A stretch of DNA of 64,000 nucleotides from NCBI RefSeq assembly GCF_000764305.2, contig NW_025939103.1, positions 95,002 through 159,001 of the forward strand. Direction: 5' to 3'. The position numbers and the translations under genes are program-made. Every line of letters starts with the position of its first letter. Position 1 is the stretch's first letter. The notes below the pieces were generated by a model that had not been told where the DNA came from, made no database searches, and was given only the letters and a program-made list of their open reading frames with translations. Below are positions 1 to 13,408 of this stretch, one piece after another. The stretch is from Hyalella azteca. Lineage: Eukaryota; Arthropoda; Malacostraca; Amphipoda; Hyalellidae.

Positions 1-440
1 CGCCATCTTGCTGATGGTCCCTGACACATAAATTCAGTTGAAACACTCCGTACGGTGAGGGTCTTAATTTATTTACTTAATAAAAGGATTCCAAGTTACT
101 TTAACCATAAAAAGCATCAATATTAACATCGGCGATCAACTTAGATATCATCATTGCTATTAATATCGATTTTTACATCGATATGGAAATTGACGAACAG
201 TATAATTCACTATTTTTTGTTTAATTACATTTTATTCAACATCTAGATGACAACATTGGGCTGAACATTTACAAATGAATAACTATTACAGATTGTATAA
301 AAATTTTAACATTGATGTGTACGCGGGATGCGATATATTTTTTTCAAGTCGATGTTAAATACCACTTTTCTCGATAAATAGATTGCACCGAGCATTTATG
401 AATGAGCCTCCATGAAGGTAAAGTTCCGGTACAAAATTCC
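1..440. other. Leading AT-rich stretch, no gene seen
   Basis: No convincing reading frame, RNA gene or repeat is visible before the retrotransposon fragment. A 9-bp inverted repeat (TCCGGTACA near 425 and TGTACCGGA near 448) lies right at the boundary with the candidate LTR. Confidence 0.5.
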
Positions 441-447
441 TAATTAC

Positions 448-1999
448 TGTACCGGAGTAACTAAGACATTTGGGACTACAGTTCTGTGACCGCGCGGCAT
501 AGTTGTAGTCAAGAGACATTGATCGTCTCTGTATCAGATACGTATCGGCCTGTTACTGGAAATACACATCTCTGCTTGTGTCTGTGTTTGTATCCTGGCT
601 GAGCCATACATGGTGCCCCGGGTGAGGACCGGGATATGAGTGATTTTCACGATTGACTTTAGAAATGGCTCAGTACAGATCACTGGCGCCTCTCAATTTT
701 AGTGAACCACGATGGGACGCATGGAAAAGTAATTTCTTAACTTTTCGAACTGCTACTAAACTACACACCGAAGATGAAGGCGTTCAAGTTGCAAGTCTCA
801 AGTATTGTATGGGTGCGGAGGCGGAGGATATATTTCGCACTTTCGTAACTTGGTGAAGCAGACGCTACAAAATTCGAGTTAGTGTTGAAGAAGTACGACG
901 ATTATTTCAAGCCCAAGGTAAACATTATTCGATTAAGACGGATATTTCAGCGTACAGTGCAACAGCAGAATGAGAATGAGGAATCTTACCTCCGTGCACT
1001 CTACGTTTTGTCTCAGGATTGCGATTTTCGCAGCAGCGCTAGAGAGAGAATACGCGACCAGTTTATCGCGGGGCTGCGTGATGAAAAATTAGCTGAGAAG
1101 TTGGAGCATCTCTACTTGAGTAATATGCAAAATTTCACTTTGAATTTGGTTGTAGAGTTAACCAGATCATATTGCGACGTGAGAGAGGGCGTCGGGCAGA
1201 GCAGCTTGGAGAGGAGCGGAGGAGCGTCGATGCGGTCAATGTGCGGCATCATCCCCAAAACATTGGATCTGCGCCCACAAGGGAATCGAGAGTAAGCGGT
1301 CTAAGGGGACTTCCGTGCCCCAACTGTCGTCGGGGGCATGGTCCCAACAGATGTCCAGCAGCAGGAAGAAGATGCTACAACTGCGGGAGAGACAATCACT
1401 TCAGCAGAGCGTGTCGAGGTCGGAGCTCTGGTGCCAGGTCCTTCCAGGCGCCTGCACGTCGAGGAATCAACGAAATCATCGACACACGTATGGACTCCGG
1501 GGATGAGACGGGGCCAACCTACTTTATAGGTGAATGTGGGGTTGAGGGTCATTCTAAATGGGTAATAGATCTCAAATTGAATATGAATGATACCTTTCCA
1601 TTTAAAGTAGACACAGGTGCCGATGTGAGCATCCTGAATTACGAGTCTTTTATCAATATGACCAATCCACCATGTCTAAGGCCCACTGATAAGAAATTAA
1701 TTACTCCTAATGGGGAGTTAAATGTTTTAGGTAGAGTGACTTGTCAAACATTTTAAAAAAAGGCCAATTGCACAGAGACGTTTTATGTATTGACTTCTAA
1801 ACATTGTTCGTCGAATCTTTTAAGTAGGAAAACCTCTTGCAAGTTAGGAGTAGTAAAATTTATTGGTGATGTCACCGTTGAAGATTCGTTGTTTGGGTTC
1901 GGAGTTTGGCGCACGGAGCCGGTAAAGTTTCACTTGAAGCCCAGGGTTGATCCAGTAAGGTTGCACTGTAGTCCCAAATGTCTTAGTTACTCCGGTACA
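448..1999 (+). mobile_element. Truncated Ty3/gypsy-like LTR retrotransposon (candidate LTR, PBS, gag, protease)
   Basis: A candidate short LTR runs from TGTACCGG (448) to CATACA (610). A TGG-initiated primer-binding-like sequence (TGGTGCCCCGGGTGAGGA) begins at 611. A leader and gag-protease coding follow. The internal region stops near 1965, where 35 bases of the LTR start reappear in inverted orientation (1965-1999). There is no reverse transcriptase domain, RNase H, integrase or direct 3' LTR. The LTR call rests only on TG...CA ends and the adjoining PBS-like motif, so it is weaker than the coding call. Confidence 0.6.
653..1975 (+). pseudogene. gag-protease remnant of a Ty3/gypsy-like element
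   Basis: The first part (653-856) has a gag-like opening with W-x2-W spacing (RWDAWKSNFLTFRTATKL). Homologous coding shifts frame near 850 (to about 1295) and returns to the first frame for a CCHC zinc knuckle at about 1375-1415 (CYNCGRDNHFSRAC, C-x2-C-x4-H-x4-C). A retropepsin active-site motif follows at about 1606-1635 (VDTGADVSIL). A third break follows the A-run near 1756, after which the protease-to-RT linker continues to about 1975 (NLLSRKTSC, then a TEPVKFHLKP-like segment). In this family gag packages RNA and the protease matures the polyprotein. At least three breaks make it non-functional. No RT catalytic motif is present. Confidence 0.75.
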
Positions 2000-2029
2000 A
2001 TTACCGCAATAATTTGTTTAGTCATTTGA

Positions 2030-3226
2030 TCATTGACTTTAGTGAGGCGATACTGCCGGGAGGCTTGTCAAGTAAAGTGTTATGGTAATTTAGATATTTA
2101 TCGTACGCAAAAGTGCGCATAATTTAGTGCGCCCGACACCGGTTAATAATTAACTGACCATATATATAAACTGTCTGTTGCTTTTAACTATGCAGAGTGG
2201 CGAAGATTTCGGTGAAAATTATTTATTGAAGGGAGTAATTATTTACTGAAAACAATTTATTTTTGAGAGAGTTTATTGAGTGCAAACAATTTTTTATAGG
2301 AATGCGGGACTGCAATTGTCCTTATAAATAATTATTTTCAAGATCTTTGCATGAGCCGCAATTAATGGCCAGGACATTGCAAATTTTCTTGGGTCTCAGT
2401 TGGAGCATCTGCATTCGATGAATGATGCAAGAATAATAACTCGAGGTTGGCTTATGGTTGTTGTTGTTGTTTTTTCTGCTTCTTGAGGAAGTGGAGTCGT
2501 CCTCCATGCACCTCACGGCTCAATGGCTTATTGTTCATTGAAATAATGTGATGTAAATAAAATAAATCTCGATTTAATGTAGATGGGCTAAGTATTGGGA
2601 CGTTGCATGGCAGAGTGTACATTTTCTTAGAACTTTCTTCTGCCCTTAAACAGCCCCTCGACTAAATGAACAATTGTCTTAAATAGGGCAATTGCTAACA
2701 TAGACTTAACTTATGTCACTAGACTTCTTAAATCCCAAGTTCATTAGGAATCTTAAAGCAAAGAAAACGCCAAATAAATTTGCCATGTCTTCAATGAATA
2801 CGTTTCAGAGGCCAGTTCCATTATCAGTACAAAAATTGGGAAATTGCGTGTACAATCAATATTGAATAAGGATGAATTTATTTGTCGTTTACTTCGTATT
2901 TGTATTCACGGTTGTGTTCACATGTTGATGGAATATAGAAGAAATGCAGCTCTCGATCAGCAGTCCCAGTCTCAGTCCCGGTCGAAAAGTCCACAATCAA
3001 GACCCGGTTGCCATCCACCAAGCAAATGGCATCAATTAAACTTCAATTTCACTCAATTTCCATGATGCAGAATCACATGCTCACATTTAGCAATACCAGT
3101 ACTCCTCTGTTATCTTTCTATCAATAATAATAATTATGTATTTTCGTTATATAAAAAAGAGCGAGTTTGTCAAATAGGAACAAAAGAATTGACAGTGGTA
3201 CTCCACTCTCGCTTCGTTGTCTCTAT
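2030..3226. other. Gene-free stretch
   Basis: Short open frames only, without codon or domain signals. A short (TTG)n run lies near 2460-2475. Nothing else is supported. Confidence 0.5.
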
Positions 3227-3538
3227 AGTCTGCAAGCTTAATGAGAGTCTGCAAGACTAATGAGTGTCTTCAAGCTTAATGAGAGTCTGCAAGACTAATG
3301 AGAGTCTTCAAGCTTAATGACAGTCTGCAAGCTTAATGAGAGTCTGCAAGCTTAATGAGTGTCTGCAAGACTAAAGAGAGAGTACACGCTTAATGAGAGA
3401 GTACAAGCTTAATGAGATTCTGCAAGCCAAATGAGAGTGTACAAGCTTAATAAGAGTCGGCACGCTAAATGAGAGTCTGCAAGCCTAATGAGAGTATACA
3501 AGCTTAATTAGTGTCTGCAAGCTTCACGAAAGTCTGTA
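3227..3538. repeat. 19-bp minisatellite
   Basis: About 16 tandem units of AGTCTGCAAGCTTAATGAG with substitutions (aagact for aagctt, gagtgt for gagagt). The array is non-coding and lies in an otherwise featureless stretch. Variant units are interspersed rather than graded, as expected of unequal exchange. Confidence 0.9.
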
Positions 3539-3539
3539 C

Positions 3540-6500
3540 AAAACCCAAAGCTACTGTAGAGGAACCGACACAAAGACGTGCAAAAATTACCGAGTGACGC
3601 TGTTGGGGTCATTGGGACACACCTACTGAGCCCACCGGTCGGACGAAAGTGGGTGAATGTTAGCGTGGGTCATCCTGGCGCCGCTTCGGCACGCTTCTTT
3701 CCTAAATTCGTAGTCAATAATTATGGAATTAAATACACATTTTTTAATGTTTATTGTGCTGTGATGAGGGTATTTTTGATATTACATTCTCCCGTTTACA
3801 ATTAAAACGGTAAAACGGGTGGATTCTTTCCTAACCTAACTTAACCCAACCAAACTTAATCTGAATGAAAACAGGCGCAGACGTGTCCGTGTATCCTTTT
3901 CGCGTTTTTGAAGGTTTCAAATGAATTAGAACATTAAACTCTGAACTGATACCACGTTCATGTGCACCCAGAAGGCCGCTGTTTGAACACCCACTTGACA
4001 GCTGATATTCGAGCTGTAATTTGTGATAAGATAACACGTAGCACAGAAACGGAGCTAAAAATGGGCGCTAGAACTTCAATTTCCAAAAAATAATAAAGCA
4101 AAAAAGCAAAATATATCGGTGTGGGTCAATTTTTCTAACTGCCATGGCTTTGATAAAAATACCGAAAAGATAGCAATAAGCGGTGCTCATCATATATACA
4201 TCATATTCTTATAAACTTGAACCAATCTTTCATGTATAACAAGGATTATGAAAGCACAACCATCTCTGAATAATAATAATCCAGCTGAAATAGAGCCTTA
4301 ATGTAAGTCAACGCGAATAGACATCGATGGCTTTGGCTGCAGATGAGGCGGCGGCCTTCGCCACTGTAAGGAGAATTTTACAGAGAGATCGGCCATCGGT
4401 GCGTTACATGAGTGACATAGAACGAAGACACATTCGATGTGAACTAAATACTGTTGTCACTAAGTCACGTCTTACAGAAGTCGATTTTAGCTCCTGTTTT
4501 TCCTTTACATTCTATCATCAAATGCTACAGCGTTGGCGTCCCCGCAGATTGCACCAGTCCGTCCTCCAACTATAAACTCAGTCTGTGTACTGCATATTCT
4601 AATAATGATCAGTTTGAGTGCCACTGAGTCCCACCAATGTTGATTACTAACACTGCCCTGAGTGTCAAGTAATGATATAAAATGGCATTCCAACTGCGCA
4701 TCATCAATGATGATCATTTGAATTATAATAAGTCAACAATCATCAAGCACGCGAATGCTGGTCCGTCCACCAAATAGAAAAGTAGCTCGAAAATTTGGTG
4801 CGTGGTCCACAGTTTTTGGGAACTACGTCTCGTATTTTTCGAAGTTAACAATGCCTACATCACTTATAAACCCACTGGTTCCCTATGAACTATAGATACA
4901 TGGCTACACCCCGGCAAAGGCATTATTGAAGATGAGGTACTTACTTGGCCGTTGATGCAGCTCAGGAGTTGTCGGTCATATTGTCGGTTTACAAAAAGAA
5001 GAATCAGCAGATGTCTGAACTGTTTGTCACTCACTACTAACAGGTTTTTATGCTAAAAAATATTAAACACAACACGGTACCAGAAAACTTAAGATGTGGT
5101 AGGAATCAGTTTGAAGCGGTCACCAAAAGTACCCCAAAAAATTATGTAAGTTCAAGGCGTCAGCCAACAAAACAGGATAAATGCTCAATCTTATTCGCAG
5201 GCGCAATAGTACTTCATCCGAGTTTTTTCAATTCACATCCACCAGAGTTTACACCACTAAGGCTTTACCTTATGGCCAGCAGCAGAAAAACTAGCTCGCG
5301 TTAGCTAACTCGCCACCAGCGCCACACTGCACGACGTGCAAGTAACTGCCGACACTTTACTGCGTTCGTTGGCTGCAAGATTCTTGTCGATCTGCTGGAT
5401 GTCACAGATAACAGATATCAAGACAGCAGATAACGTTCCGGTCCGAGGCTGAGATCCTCAGCCCTAAGCACACGCTTTTAATGCCACTGAATGTGGTTGA
5501 TATAATTATCAGAGAACCGTGAATGACGAGTAAATTTATTCAGTTCAATTTAGCTGAAGTAACAATGATAAATTAAAAGCGACTAAAGAATATGCGTACA
5601 CTGATGAGACATGTCAGTGGCTTTATGGAGGTTCATTTTAAACAAAAGGATTGAAACTAATTCTCTTGCCAAAAGTATACTCGTAAGTTGTCTCGTAACG
5701 ATCATGCGTTGGCAGCGAAGTGAGACGCCTGAGCTATCTCAGTTGACCAAGAAGCTTGTCGGTGATAAGAGATGGCGAGGTCATTGTTAAACCAAAAAAC
5801 GTATCACAGCAAACATTTCATGCCGGGGCTGTGCGTACTTTAAGGAGGGTAGAGGTCATTAATATGCATTAACTTAGCACATTAGACATTTTTCACCACT
5901 GATCATTGCGAACAAAAACTCTCAGGAGGACAGTGCATGCAGTAATACGCAGCAAGGAACGAAATAGAACAACCTAATGAGGATGATACCTTACTCTTTG
6001 ATCTTATGGAGAATGCAAACGATGTTTTGATAGCCCTAATCTCCTGCACGGAATGAAGGTGCCAGTACCTTCCTCTTGCAGCAGACGTGCACCTGCACAG
6101 CTGCAGCTGGCGTCCACTAGATTTTTTACCTTTACTGACAGTAAGAAGTGCAAACCAGCAGAAATTATCCCTCACTGCACGTCACTCAGGCACCCGACAT
6201 CTCTGAAGTGATGTAATGGGCGATGCGAGCAATCAAATCTCGTGAGTGATTCTTTCCCGATGGCTTCATGGGCAGGCTATATGTTTGAGACGGAACAAGC
6301 TGCATTTGGTGTTTGCCTGAAACGCTATGGATTTCATCAGTTTTGATTAGTGATCCTGTAGGCTTGTCACATGTTTTTTCCTAATTTTTTTAATAGGTTT
6401 GATTTTGGTCCATAATTCTTCGATTTTCTCTCTTGATTTTGGTTAAACCTTGAGTGCGATCCTCCGCATGGAGCACTTAAAATAAATTTGTCAATATTAA

Positions 6501-8490
6501 AATGAATCTTCAACAGAGTTCAGGTCATATGTGAGCTAAAATTTTTTAACTTTTAGCAGTATAGATAGATACCATAGTGATCTAAGAAATTTAATTATGC
6601 TATCAATAAATTTGCCTTCAAATCCGATAATTTTTGTCTTCACTCTCTAGATCTTTAAAGAATACAGCATTATGAACATTAGTTATGCTCACCGCCAACA
6701 TGCGTAACTCATCATCTACTTAAGCGACTCTGAAATTTTATAGCTAATTTGCCGAGTGTGAGTTGATGCAGAAAATTCCTGCCGACAATAACTGCCATTA
6801 CCCTGTTAAAATTTAGAAAAGGGAATAGAGCTGGCCGTCGCCGGCTGAGTATCTACCCAGGTGTGCTTTGTCTTGCGGACATGCAGCCCTATCACTAATC
6901 ATCGCCGGCTCAAACCAGCCCAACACCCGCTCTGCAGAGCCGGCCGGCTCTGGCAGTGCACGCGGCTGTTGCTATTACTTGTTTGTCAACAACGGTTAAA
7001 ATTTTTCCCCTTCTCTCGCTGATATCACTGATACTTCTTCCTTGCAATGGCAGGTTAGATGGACATTTGTTGTTGATATTCACATCGTACTTACACATAC
7101 AACGTTAATTAGTAATTGGCAATTTCAGAGAAATGAACACAGTTTCCATTCGTATGTTAACGTCAGTTGGATGTAAGTGAATAATAGAGCAAAATTTATA
7201 TAGTAATTCATTTATTGCAGGATATTTCTATCATTCGATTGGTTGATGGAAAAATTAGCAACGTAAACCATTTCTTAAATCACATGTCCACCATGAATTT
7301 GAAAGTAATGAAAATGCCAAGTAGATTCACAAAATCTTCAATAAAAACTTTCCGGAAACCAGCTCCGAAACGTAGTTGCACCGCAAATACCTATTACATT
7401 GCTGTCCGTCGGTTACATGTATTTTATACATTATTTTATCTGGTGATGGCGCTGGAACAGCAAGGCCACTTAGCCTCGTAACGCATGATGTACACGCAGC
7501 ATTCTTGTCCCGTTGAGGTCAGAGGCATCTGCCAATGAACGTTGCCCGCGGGCATATAGGGTCCCTGCCAGCATTCATGGAGCCTTCAGCAGACTAAACG
7601 CGCGTCCTCATGCACGCTATGCAAGCCTACGCGTCTTCGTGCATTCATCTGCAAGAGTACATGTCCTCCTAAACGACATAGCAATTACTTACGTCCCATT
7701 TTACTCTTCAACTATATTCTTATCATGTCACCTCTTAGCAGGTCTCCATGACCTTCTGCACTCCTCAACAAGTCTCCTCGCCCTTCTACACTTTAAAGTT
7801 TTCACGATCTCCTGCATTCAATAGCAAGTCTCCTTGTCCCAGTGCACCACTCACATACGTCCTCAGTACCTAATTTATTTGACTTCCTCAATTTATTTGA
7901 GAGATGCTGGAACCCACACTGTAAATATTTATAGTCCAGGAAACCTAGTGAAAAAAGGGGGTCAACCTTTGAATTAGTAGACTGGAACAGTTTTGCTTCC
8001 AAAAACCTTTTTTTAGGCTAGCAAATCAAATTATATCTATATTATGAGTTAAATTATATAAACTAAGAAATATTGCAATATTTTGTAATAAGAATACCAT
8101 TTTATCGATAATTTTATACTTTTTAAATTTTCTTCTACTGATAAAATTTGGCATAAATATATTTGGCTGGTGTAAAATAAGTAGGTAAAAGTCATTATGC
8201 TCAGAAAATCATTAATTATGATGGTCAGCTTTCGAAAACTATTTCTAAGATGAAATAAGCGGACGTCAGCTGTGTATATAGACAAATAGAGAAAATATCA
8301 GACATAAGAATGATGAATGGCATAGAAAACCCCTTTTTTATTTCAGCTTGCACAATTTTTTATTTATTTTGGACGTATAATCAAAATGAGAAATTAATAC
8401 ACTGTGATAATTAAGAAGTTATACTAACAAGAAATCCAGTTATGATGCTTAAGCTATAGAACTAGTAGGTTTTACTAACGTAAAGTTTAA
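3540..8490. other. Gene-free stretch with only small unsupported ORFs
   Basis: The longest ATG-initiated frames (for example 4327-4575, 82 codons starting MALAADEAAAF, and 5050-5304) show no recognisable domain and no supporting splice context. An ATG-free frame at 7221-7480 follows an acceptor-like TTTATTGCAG but matches nothing I recognise. Nothing stronger is seen in this 5 kb. Confidence 0.4.
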
Positions 8491-9100
8491 CTGCCCATTG
8501 TAGGGAAACATTGGGCAAACGGACCACTGCGGGTCATGGGCCCATAGCGGGTTTCTCGCTAAGTATGGCAGATATTGGTCCGTGTTCTCTACCGCCGGTC
8601 GAAAGTTTCACTGGGATGAAGTGCACGGATTTACGTTTTGCTAAGAATTTATGTTGTTAAGTTATTTGTGAATAACTGTTTTAGCCCAGATAAAATATTT
8701 TTGATGCTAAATAAAACTGTTTTCGGTTACCGTAGATGAAGTTTTTTAAATTACTGTGAATTATATTTTGAAAGTAATATTTATAGGGATAATTTTGAGA
8801 TCAAGTTTGGACTATTAGCTTCTAAAATAAAATGTTGACACGATATAAATTAAAATGATACCTAGTGGGGCAACGGGCCCACGAGTGTCACGGGGCAAAG
8901 CGCCCAAGGTGAAGTCTTGTGTTATAAATCATTAGATTTGTCTCAATGACCTTTTCAAAACTATGACTAGCTTTTGAATTACAAATTGCACTTCATATTG
9001 CATGATTTTTGACTCACTGCCTTTAGGCAACAGGTTCTAGTTTCTAGTTATGCGTATTATACCCCTTATCGAGTTTTTGACTCTTGTCTTGCCAAAAGTT

Positions 9101-9160
9101 GATTTCAGCCAACACCAATGAGCCAAAAGTTGATGAGTTTTTATGGTGTTGGCTGAAATC
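9101..9160. repeat. 17-bp perfect inverted repeat
   Basis: GATTTCAGCCAACACCA at 9101-9117 and its exact reverse complement at 9144-9160 enclose a 26-base loop. It lies inside the candidate element at 8.5-9.8 kb, just before a degenerate tandem array. Confidence 0.85.
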
Positions 9161-9276
9161 ACGATTAAGTACGAATTCTCTGCACATACAGAAAAAAGGG
9201 GGTCTGAAAAATATTTGGATTATGGACGAAACTGGAACGAAGTTTTTTCTGATGAAATAAATTTATTTTTTCTAGT

Positions 9277-9440
9277 CAAGGATACATTTTTCATGTCAAG
9301 GATGAATTTTTTATCGCAAGGATATATTTTTCCAGTCAAGGATATATACATTTTTATGTCAACGAAATATTTTTCTTCACGTCAGTGATAGATTTTTTGC
9401 CAAGAGTATATTTTTTCAAGTTAAGGATACGATTTTTTAA
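9277..9440. repeat. Degenerate ~24-bp tandem repeat
   Basis: Units based on GTCAAGGATATATTTTTC recur about seven times with indels (starts near 9277, 9295, 9337, 9358). The array is non-coding and is the only organised structure in this part of the interior of the 8.5-9.8 kb element. Confidence 0.65.
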
Positions 9441-9939
9441 GTTGTTAATATATGAATGAATGTCTTATTTTTCATTACATTTTTATTATTTTTAACTGTA
9501 AAGTGTTGTTTTATAATTTTTAAACGAAAAATATGGAATTGTGGTATAGGGACCAAGGGTGGGCGCCTTGCCCAAAACCCATGTGCCCCTGGCCCCAGGG
9601 GTGGGGCAACGGGACCATTTTGACATTTTTTATAAAACAGTGTTTCCTTAAAAATTGAATAACTCTATAGGCGTCTAATTCACGTCATACATTCCTCATT
9701 AGTTGTACCTTTAAACAAAACAAAGAACCACCTCGTATCAATTAAAACTTCATCAAAAATTTAGTTTAAAAAAGGGGGGGGGGGCCGCTGCCCCATATGT
9801 TACCCTACTGTGATTATTCTATACAATATATCGAAATAAAATGATGTCACCCGTCAGGAGTATCAGCATTAGCTACATGCTGCTGAACACTCCTATGTAT
9901 CATATTCGCCCTTATACCACCACCATTACTGTGTTGAGG

Positions 9940-11515
9940 TCACTCATCGGAAGAGTTAGAATCACTGTCAAATACTTGACTTGTGTTACTGCACACACCA
10001 TGGCACTGGCCACATGCTGGTGAGCATTCCATATCCTGTTTCCGACAGGCACACCTCCTCGTTGAACAATCTGTTGAACAATTGCATCTCACCATTTCTT
10101 GTAGCTCAGGTGGGGCAACTTCTCGACCTATGAGAACAGGCGTGCATTGTCCATTTCTTACTTCCCATCCCCACTCATCAGGTTTCATTCTGTAGCCCAG
10201 CCACTCTTGCACTTGGCAAATGTCCTCAGACTATGAAACTGGGCAGCCGCTGATTTAGGTGGAAGCACCTGGGGTCTACAAATGCTTTGCTAACAAGAAC
10301 TTTTCTGTGAAAGTCCTTTATTCGAAGTTTGTCCAGAGACTCTCCGGTAGAACCTTTGTACAGAAAGACTAGTACTAGCAATGATAGCACTAGCAATGAT
10401 AATACGGGGCCTTGTGCATTGAACGATTGCTTGACCTATGGATGCTACCTTTGTCTCAGAATTTTTACTATTGAACTAATTATACAGAAAGTTTTTTAGG
10501 GATTCAGGTATGTAGGACACTGTTTTTTCTATAGAGGCCATGTATTCCAGTGATGGATAGGAATCTCGGTTCCCTGTCATAGACTTGATGTCATTCATGA
10601 TAAATTTGGCAGCTGTTTCTATGATTCGTCTCTTATCTTTTTCCGGATCATTTTGTTTTGGTGCTGCATAGAAATCAGTCAAAATAGTTGATGCTGTGCT
10701 CCATATTGTAACTATATTTTTCTTTCCACCAACATCAGTTATGATGACTTTATTGCCAAAGTGCCTTTCGATTTGTTCCTTCATGTGCTTAGAGCTCTAT
10801 GCAGAAACAGTTGTGCCTGCTAGGAAGCTTTCCATTTTTTCATCCAGGTCACAGAGTGAGATTTGCTCTTCATCGCATTTCTCCAAATACTCCATGACCT
10901 CTATGAAAGCATCTACTTGTAAAGCATCTTTCTGTCGTCCAGGTGTGAAACGCTTGGTACTTGCATCTGAGTCCATGACAAACTTTTCAGGGATCTGTTT
11001 TCCTGTTCTGAAGTTTGAACTACAAGAGATGTGATACACAGCATCTGCTGCAGGAAGGTCTGCCACAAACTGTTCACTGGGTTTCACCTTCAGACCCCAC
11101 TCATCTTCTCTTTCAGACCCCAGGATTGAGTTTTGAACACTGTATTCCCTGACAGGTGTCAGCACAAAGTCTTTCTTCTTACCACCATATCTGTCCCCTG
11201 TCCCACAATAGATACAGTTACTTTTGTAATCAAAGCCGGTTCAGTTGGCGTGCTCCGTCTTCAGAAGGCTCATTTGCTCTTTTTCTGTTCTGGCTTCAAT
11301 ACTGAATGGCCTACAGTGGTCCTTGCGACATTGTGTGTGTACTTTTTGTCCAGGCACTACTGTTATTACAACTTTTCTTCTTTCACTGGCTTTCCGGATA
11401 CCTTTACAACCCTTGGGTGTTAGAGTTGCACATTCTTCACCTTCTAGAACAGGCCTGCTGCAGAGGGCACATTGGGCAACATCCTGCTTGGTGCAACCTG
11501 TGCACTAAATTATGG
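9940..11515 (-). pseudogene. Broken copy of a multicopy, cysteine-rich gene of unknown function
   Basis: Reading 5' to 3' on the minus strand, the remnant starts near 11510 with a Cys-rich segment (CALCSRPVLEGEEC). It has an in-frame TGA near 11240, then CIYCGTGDRYGG and VYHISCSSNFRTGKQIP. A segment with KVIITDVGGKKNIVTIW lies at 10476-10784. It ends with a Cys cluster (10212-9940) containing VRCNCSTDCSTRRCACRK and CSPACGQCHGVC. The final cluster resembles the CXC-type cysteine domains in uncharacterised, often multicopy invertebrate proteins that may be carried by mobile elements; that family link is from memory and not certain. Stops and frame changes break it into at least four pieces. I do not assign a function. 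Confidence 0.55.
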
Positions 11516-13378
11516 GGAAAATGGACCAAAGTCAAGGAACGATACAACTTTATTGAACGAAAACTCGGTAGCTACCCAAAAAAATTTGGGATTATGTGTT
11601 TTCCGTGAAAAGTCACTTAATTATCAACGTACGTTGTGAAATGAACAGAAAGTAGAGTCAGTACATCGACAAGATTAGATATAATGATTTTTTTAATAAA
11701 ACAGCAATAACAAAGTAATACCGTAATAACATCCAGCAGCCGCTTCTTCTCAATAGATGTTGACACTGGTGTTTTGCGGGACGCGGGTACTATTTGATGA
11801 AAATGCCATTTGGGAACATATGAGGCGTCTGTTTCTCAAACTATAGATTCTAATGTATTTATGTTCTTTCTTAGTAGTGTAACGCGGCATCCTACTTCTT
11901 TTTCTACTTTGGTTAGAGCCAGATTGTGTTCCTCTGAAGGGAGTAGTACACAACTTTGTATGAAATTTTCAATTTCTTAGAAATTTTCTCGCATGGAATA
12001 GCCTTCATTTCTAGGGACAAGAATTGGCAGTCGAGTTTCTGACGAAAGTCAGAAGTGCGTTTAATTGACCTCACAGAAGAATGCTCCCGAAATTCGATCT
12101 GTTCAAGGGAAGGTCAGTTTTGTAGCATCTGCAATGAGTCAGATTGCTGTTAGATGTGTGAATATGAGTGCGCAAGGGTTTCCTAATCATAAATTAGTTT
12201 CTGCATCAATGAGCAAAGATATTGAAAAATTAGAACACTGGAGCGATAGTTGCTGGAAGTGGGCCTCTTTACACTAATGAAGAGATTGTTCCGGAAACCA
12301 TACATTTGCCGCTGGACAAGTCATGCAACCCATAAGCAATGTAAGGAGTATATTTATCTTAAGTTGGACGGGTTTAAAGTTTTCTCCATTGAAAATTACA
12401 GTACTTTTTCTCAAAAAATAAGAACATTTCAATGCGACCCCGAACTTTTGAACGGTAGTGTATGTGCTTCTCACATGGAACATCAGGCCAACAGCTAAAA
12501 TATTACATAGTATATTGTATTATGAACATGATTGTTATAAAATGAGGACGAATAAACAATCAGGTAACGAAAAATGTACTGTACCAAGATTCAACACTGT
12601 AAAAATATACTGTCCTTTTTATTTATGTTTTTAGTAAATTCAGTTTGAAAGCCTCCATTAATTTTCCGTCATTACAATAAACATAGTTGAAAATATCTGT
12701 AAATAATGAAAGTGAAAATTTGAATGGATTTTCTAGATATATATACGAATTACATATTGACTCTATACGGCCCATGAAAGTATTTTATGGAATAATAATG
12801 TAAATTGTAATTATTGTTAGCATTTATGTTTTCAAGTCATTTTATCATCTAAAAATTGTAAATTCTTCCGAAAATGCAGGCATATATCATATTATTTTAC
12901 TTATATTTGTTTTGACCAGGGCCCACTTACATTCATGCCCACGTTTTTTCGCTCTTTGCTTTATTTCTCGAAGTAATCAGCCCACGAACGGACGGTGTAC
13001 GCGGACGAGTGGCACTTGCGAACAGCTAGTGACGCATTCTAGCTTGCTTAGTTTGGCGGTTAGGCCTAGGAGATCCGTGAATGTATAAAGAGACCAACGA
13101 TCTTCGCACTGAACGCCTTTGAGATGAGACAACGTTTTTACACCATGCCGGAGGGCTTGTGTCCTCTTTCAGTATGGAAATAGGTTCCGATCGTCAGAGC
13201 ATGTTCCATCAAAATAAAATGCTTCAACGTCTGAATAATTATTAAATAAATATTTTGAAATATAATTTGACTTATACATTGCAAAATCTAATGCCATACA
13301 TCAAATTCTTATTTTCTAAATTCTATACGTTTATGGCAACAGACTTGAACTTGCACTGAAGTGAAGTTCACTGAAGTT
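11516..13378. other. Gene-free stretch
   Basis: No domain-bearing frame is seen. The small ORFs at 12065-12277 and 12250-12498 overlap in different frames and have no recognisable features; they could be transposase debris but I cannot show it. Confidence 0.4.
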
Positions 13379-13408
13379 CCCAGACTCCCACTGAAGTGGG
13401 AGTCTGGG
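13379..13408. repeat. Perfect 14-bp hairpin
   Basis: CCCAGACTCCCACT, a 2-base GA spacer, then its exact reverse complement AGTGGGAGTCTGGG. The preceding bases contain short related direct repeats (CACTGAAGT). Function unknown. Confidence 0.9.

Larger units (their letters stand above)
8496..9812. mobile_element. Candidate DNA element with about 26-bp imperfect terminal inverted repeats
   Basis: The left end (CATTGTAGGGAAACATTGGG, then GCAAACGG) pairs with the reverse complement of the right end (CACAGTAGGGTAACATATGG, then GGCAGCGG) with a handful of mismatches. The interior has several G-rich motifs of the form GGGGCAACGGGxCCA (about 8873, 9600). No transposase is visible. The foldback elements at 41.2 and 42.8 kb have similar G-rich ends, so this may be a relative. 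Limits are by eye. Confidence 0.4.

Noticed and set aside
1301..1552. Minus-strand frame over the gypsy zinc knuckle
   Set aside because: Shadow of the gag-protease coding on the plus strand.
5598..5640. CTGATGAG as a hammerhead ribozyme core
   Set aside because: No GAAA partner or flanking stems at suitable spacing.
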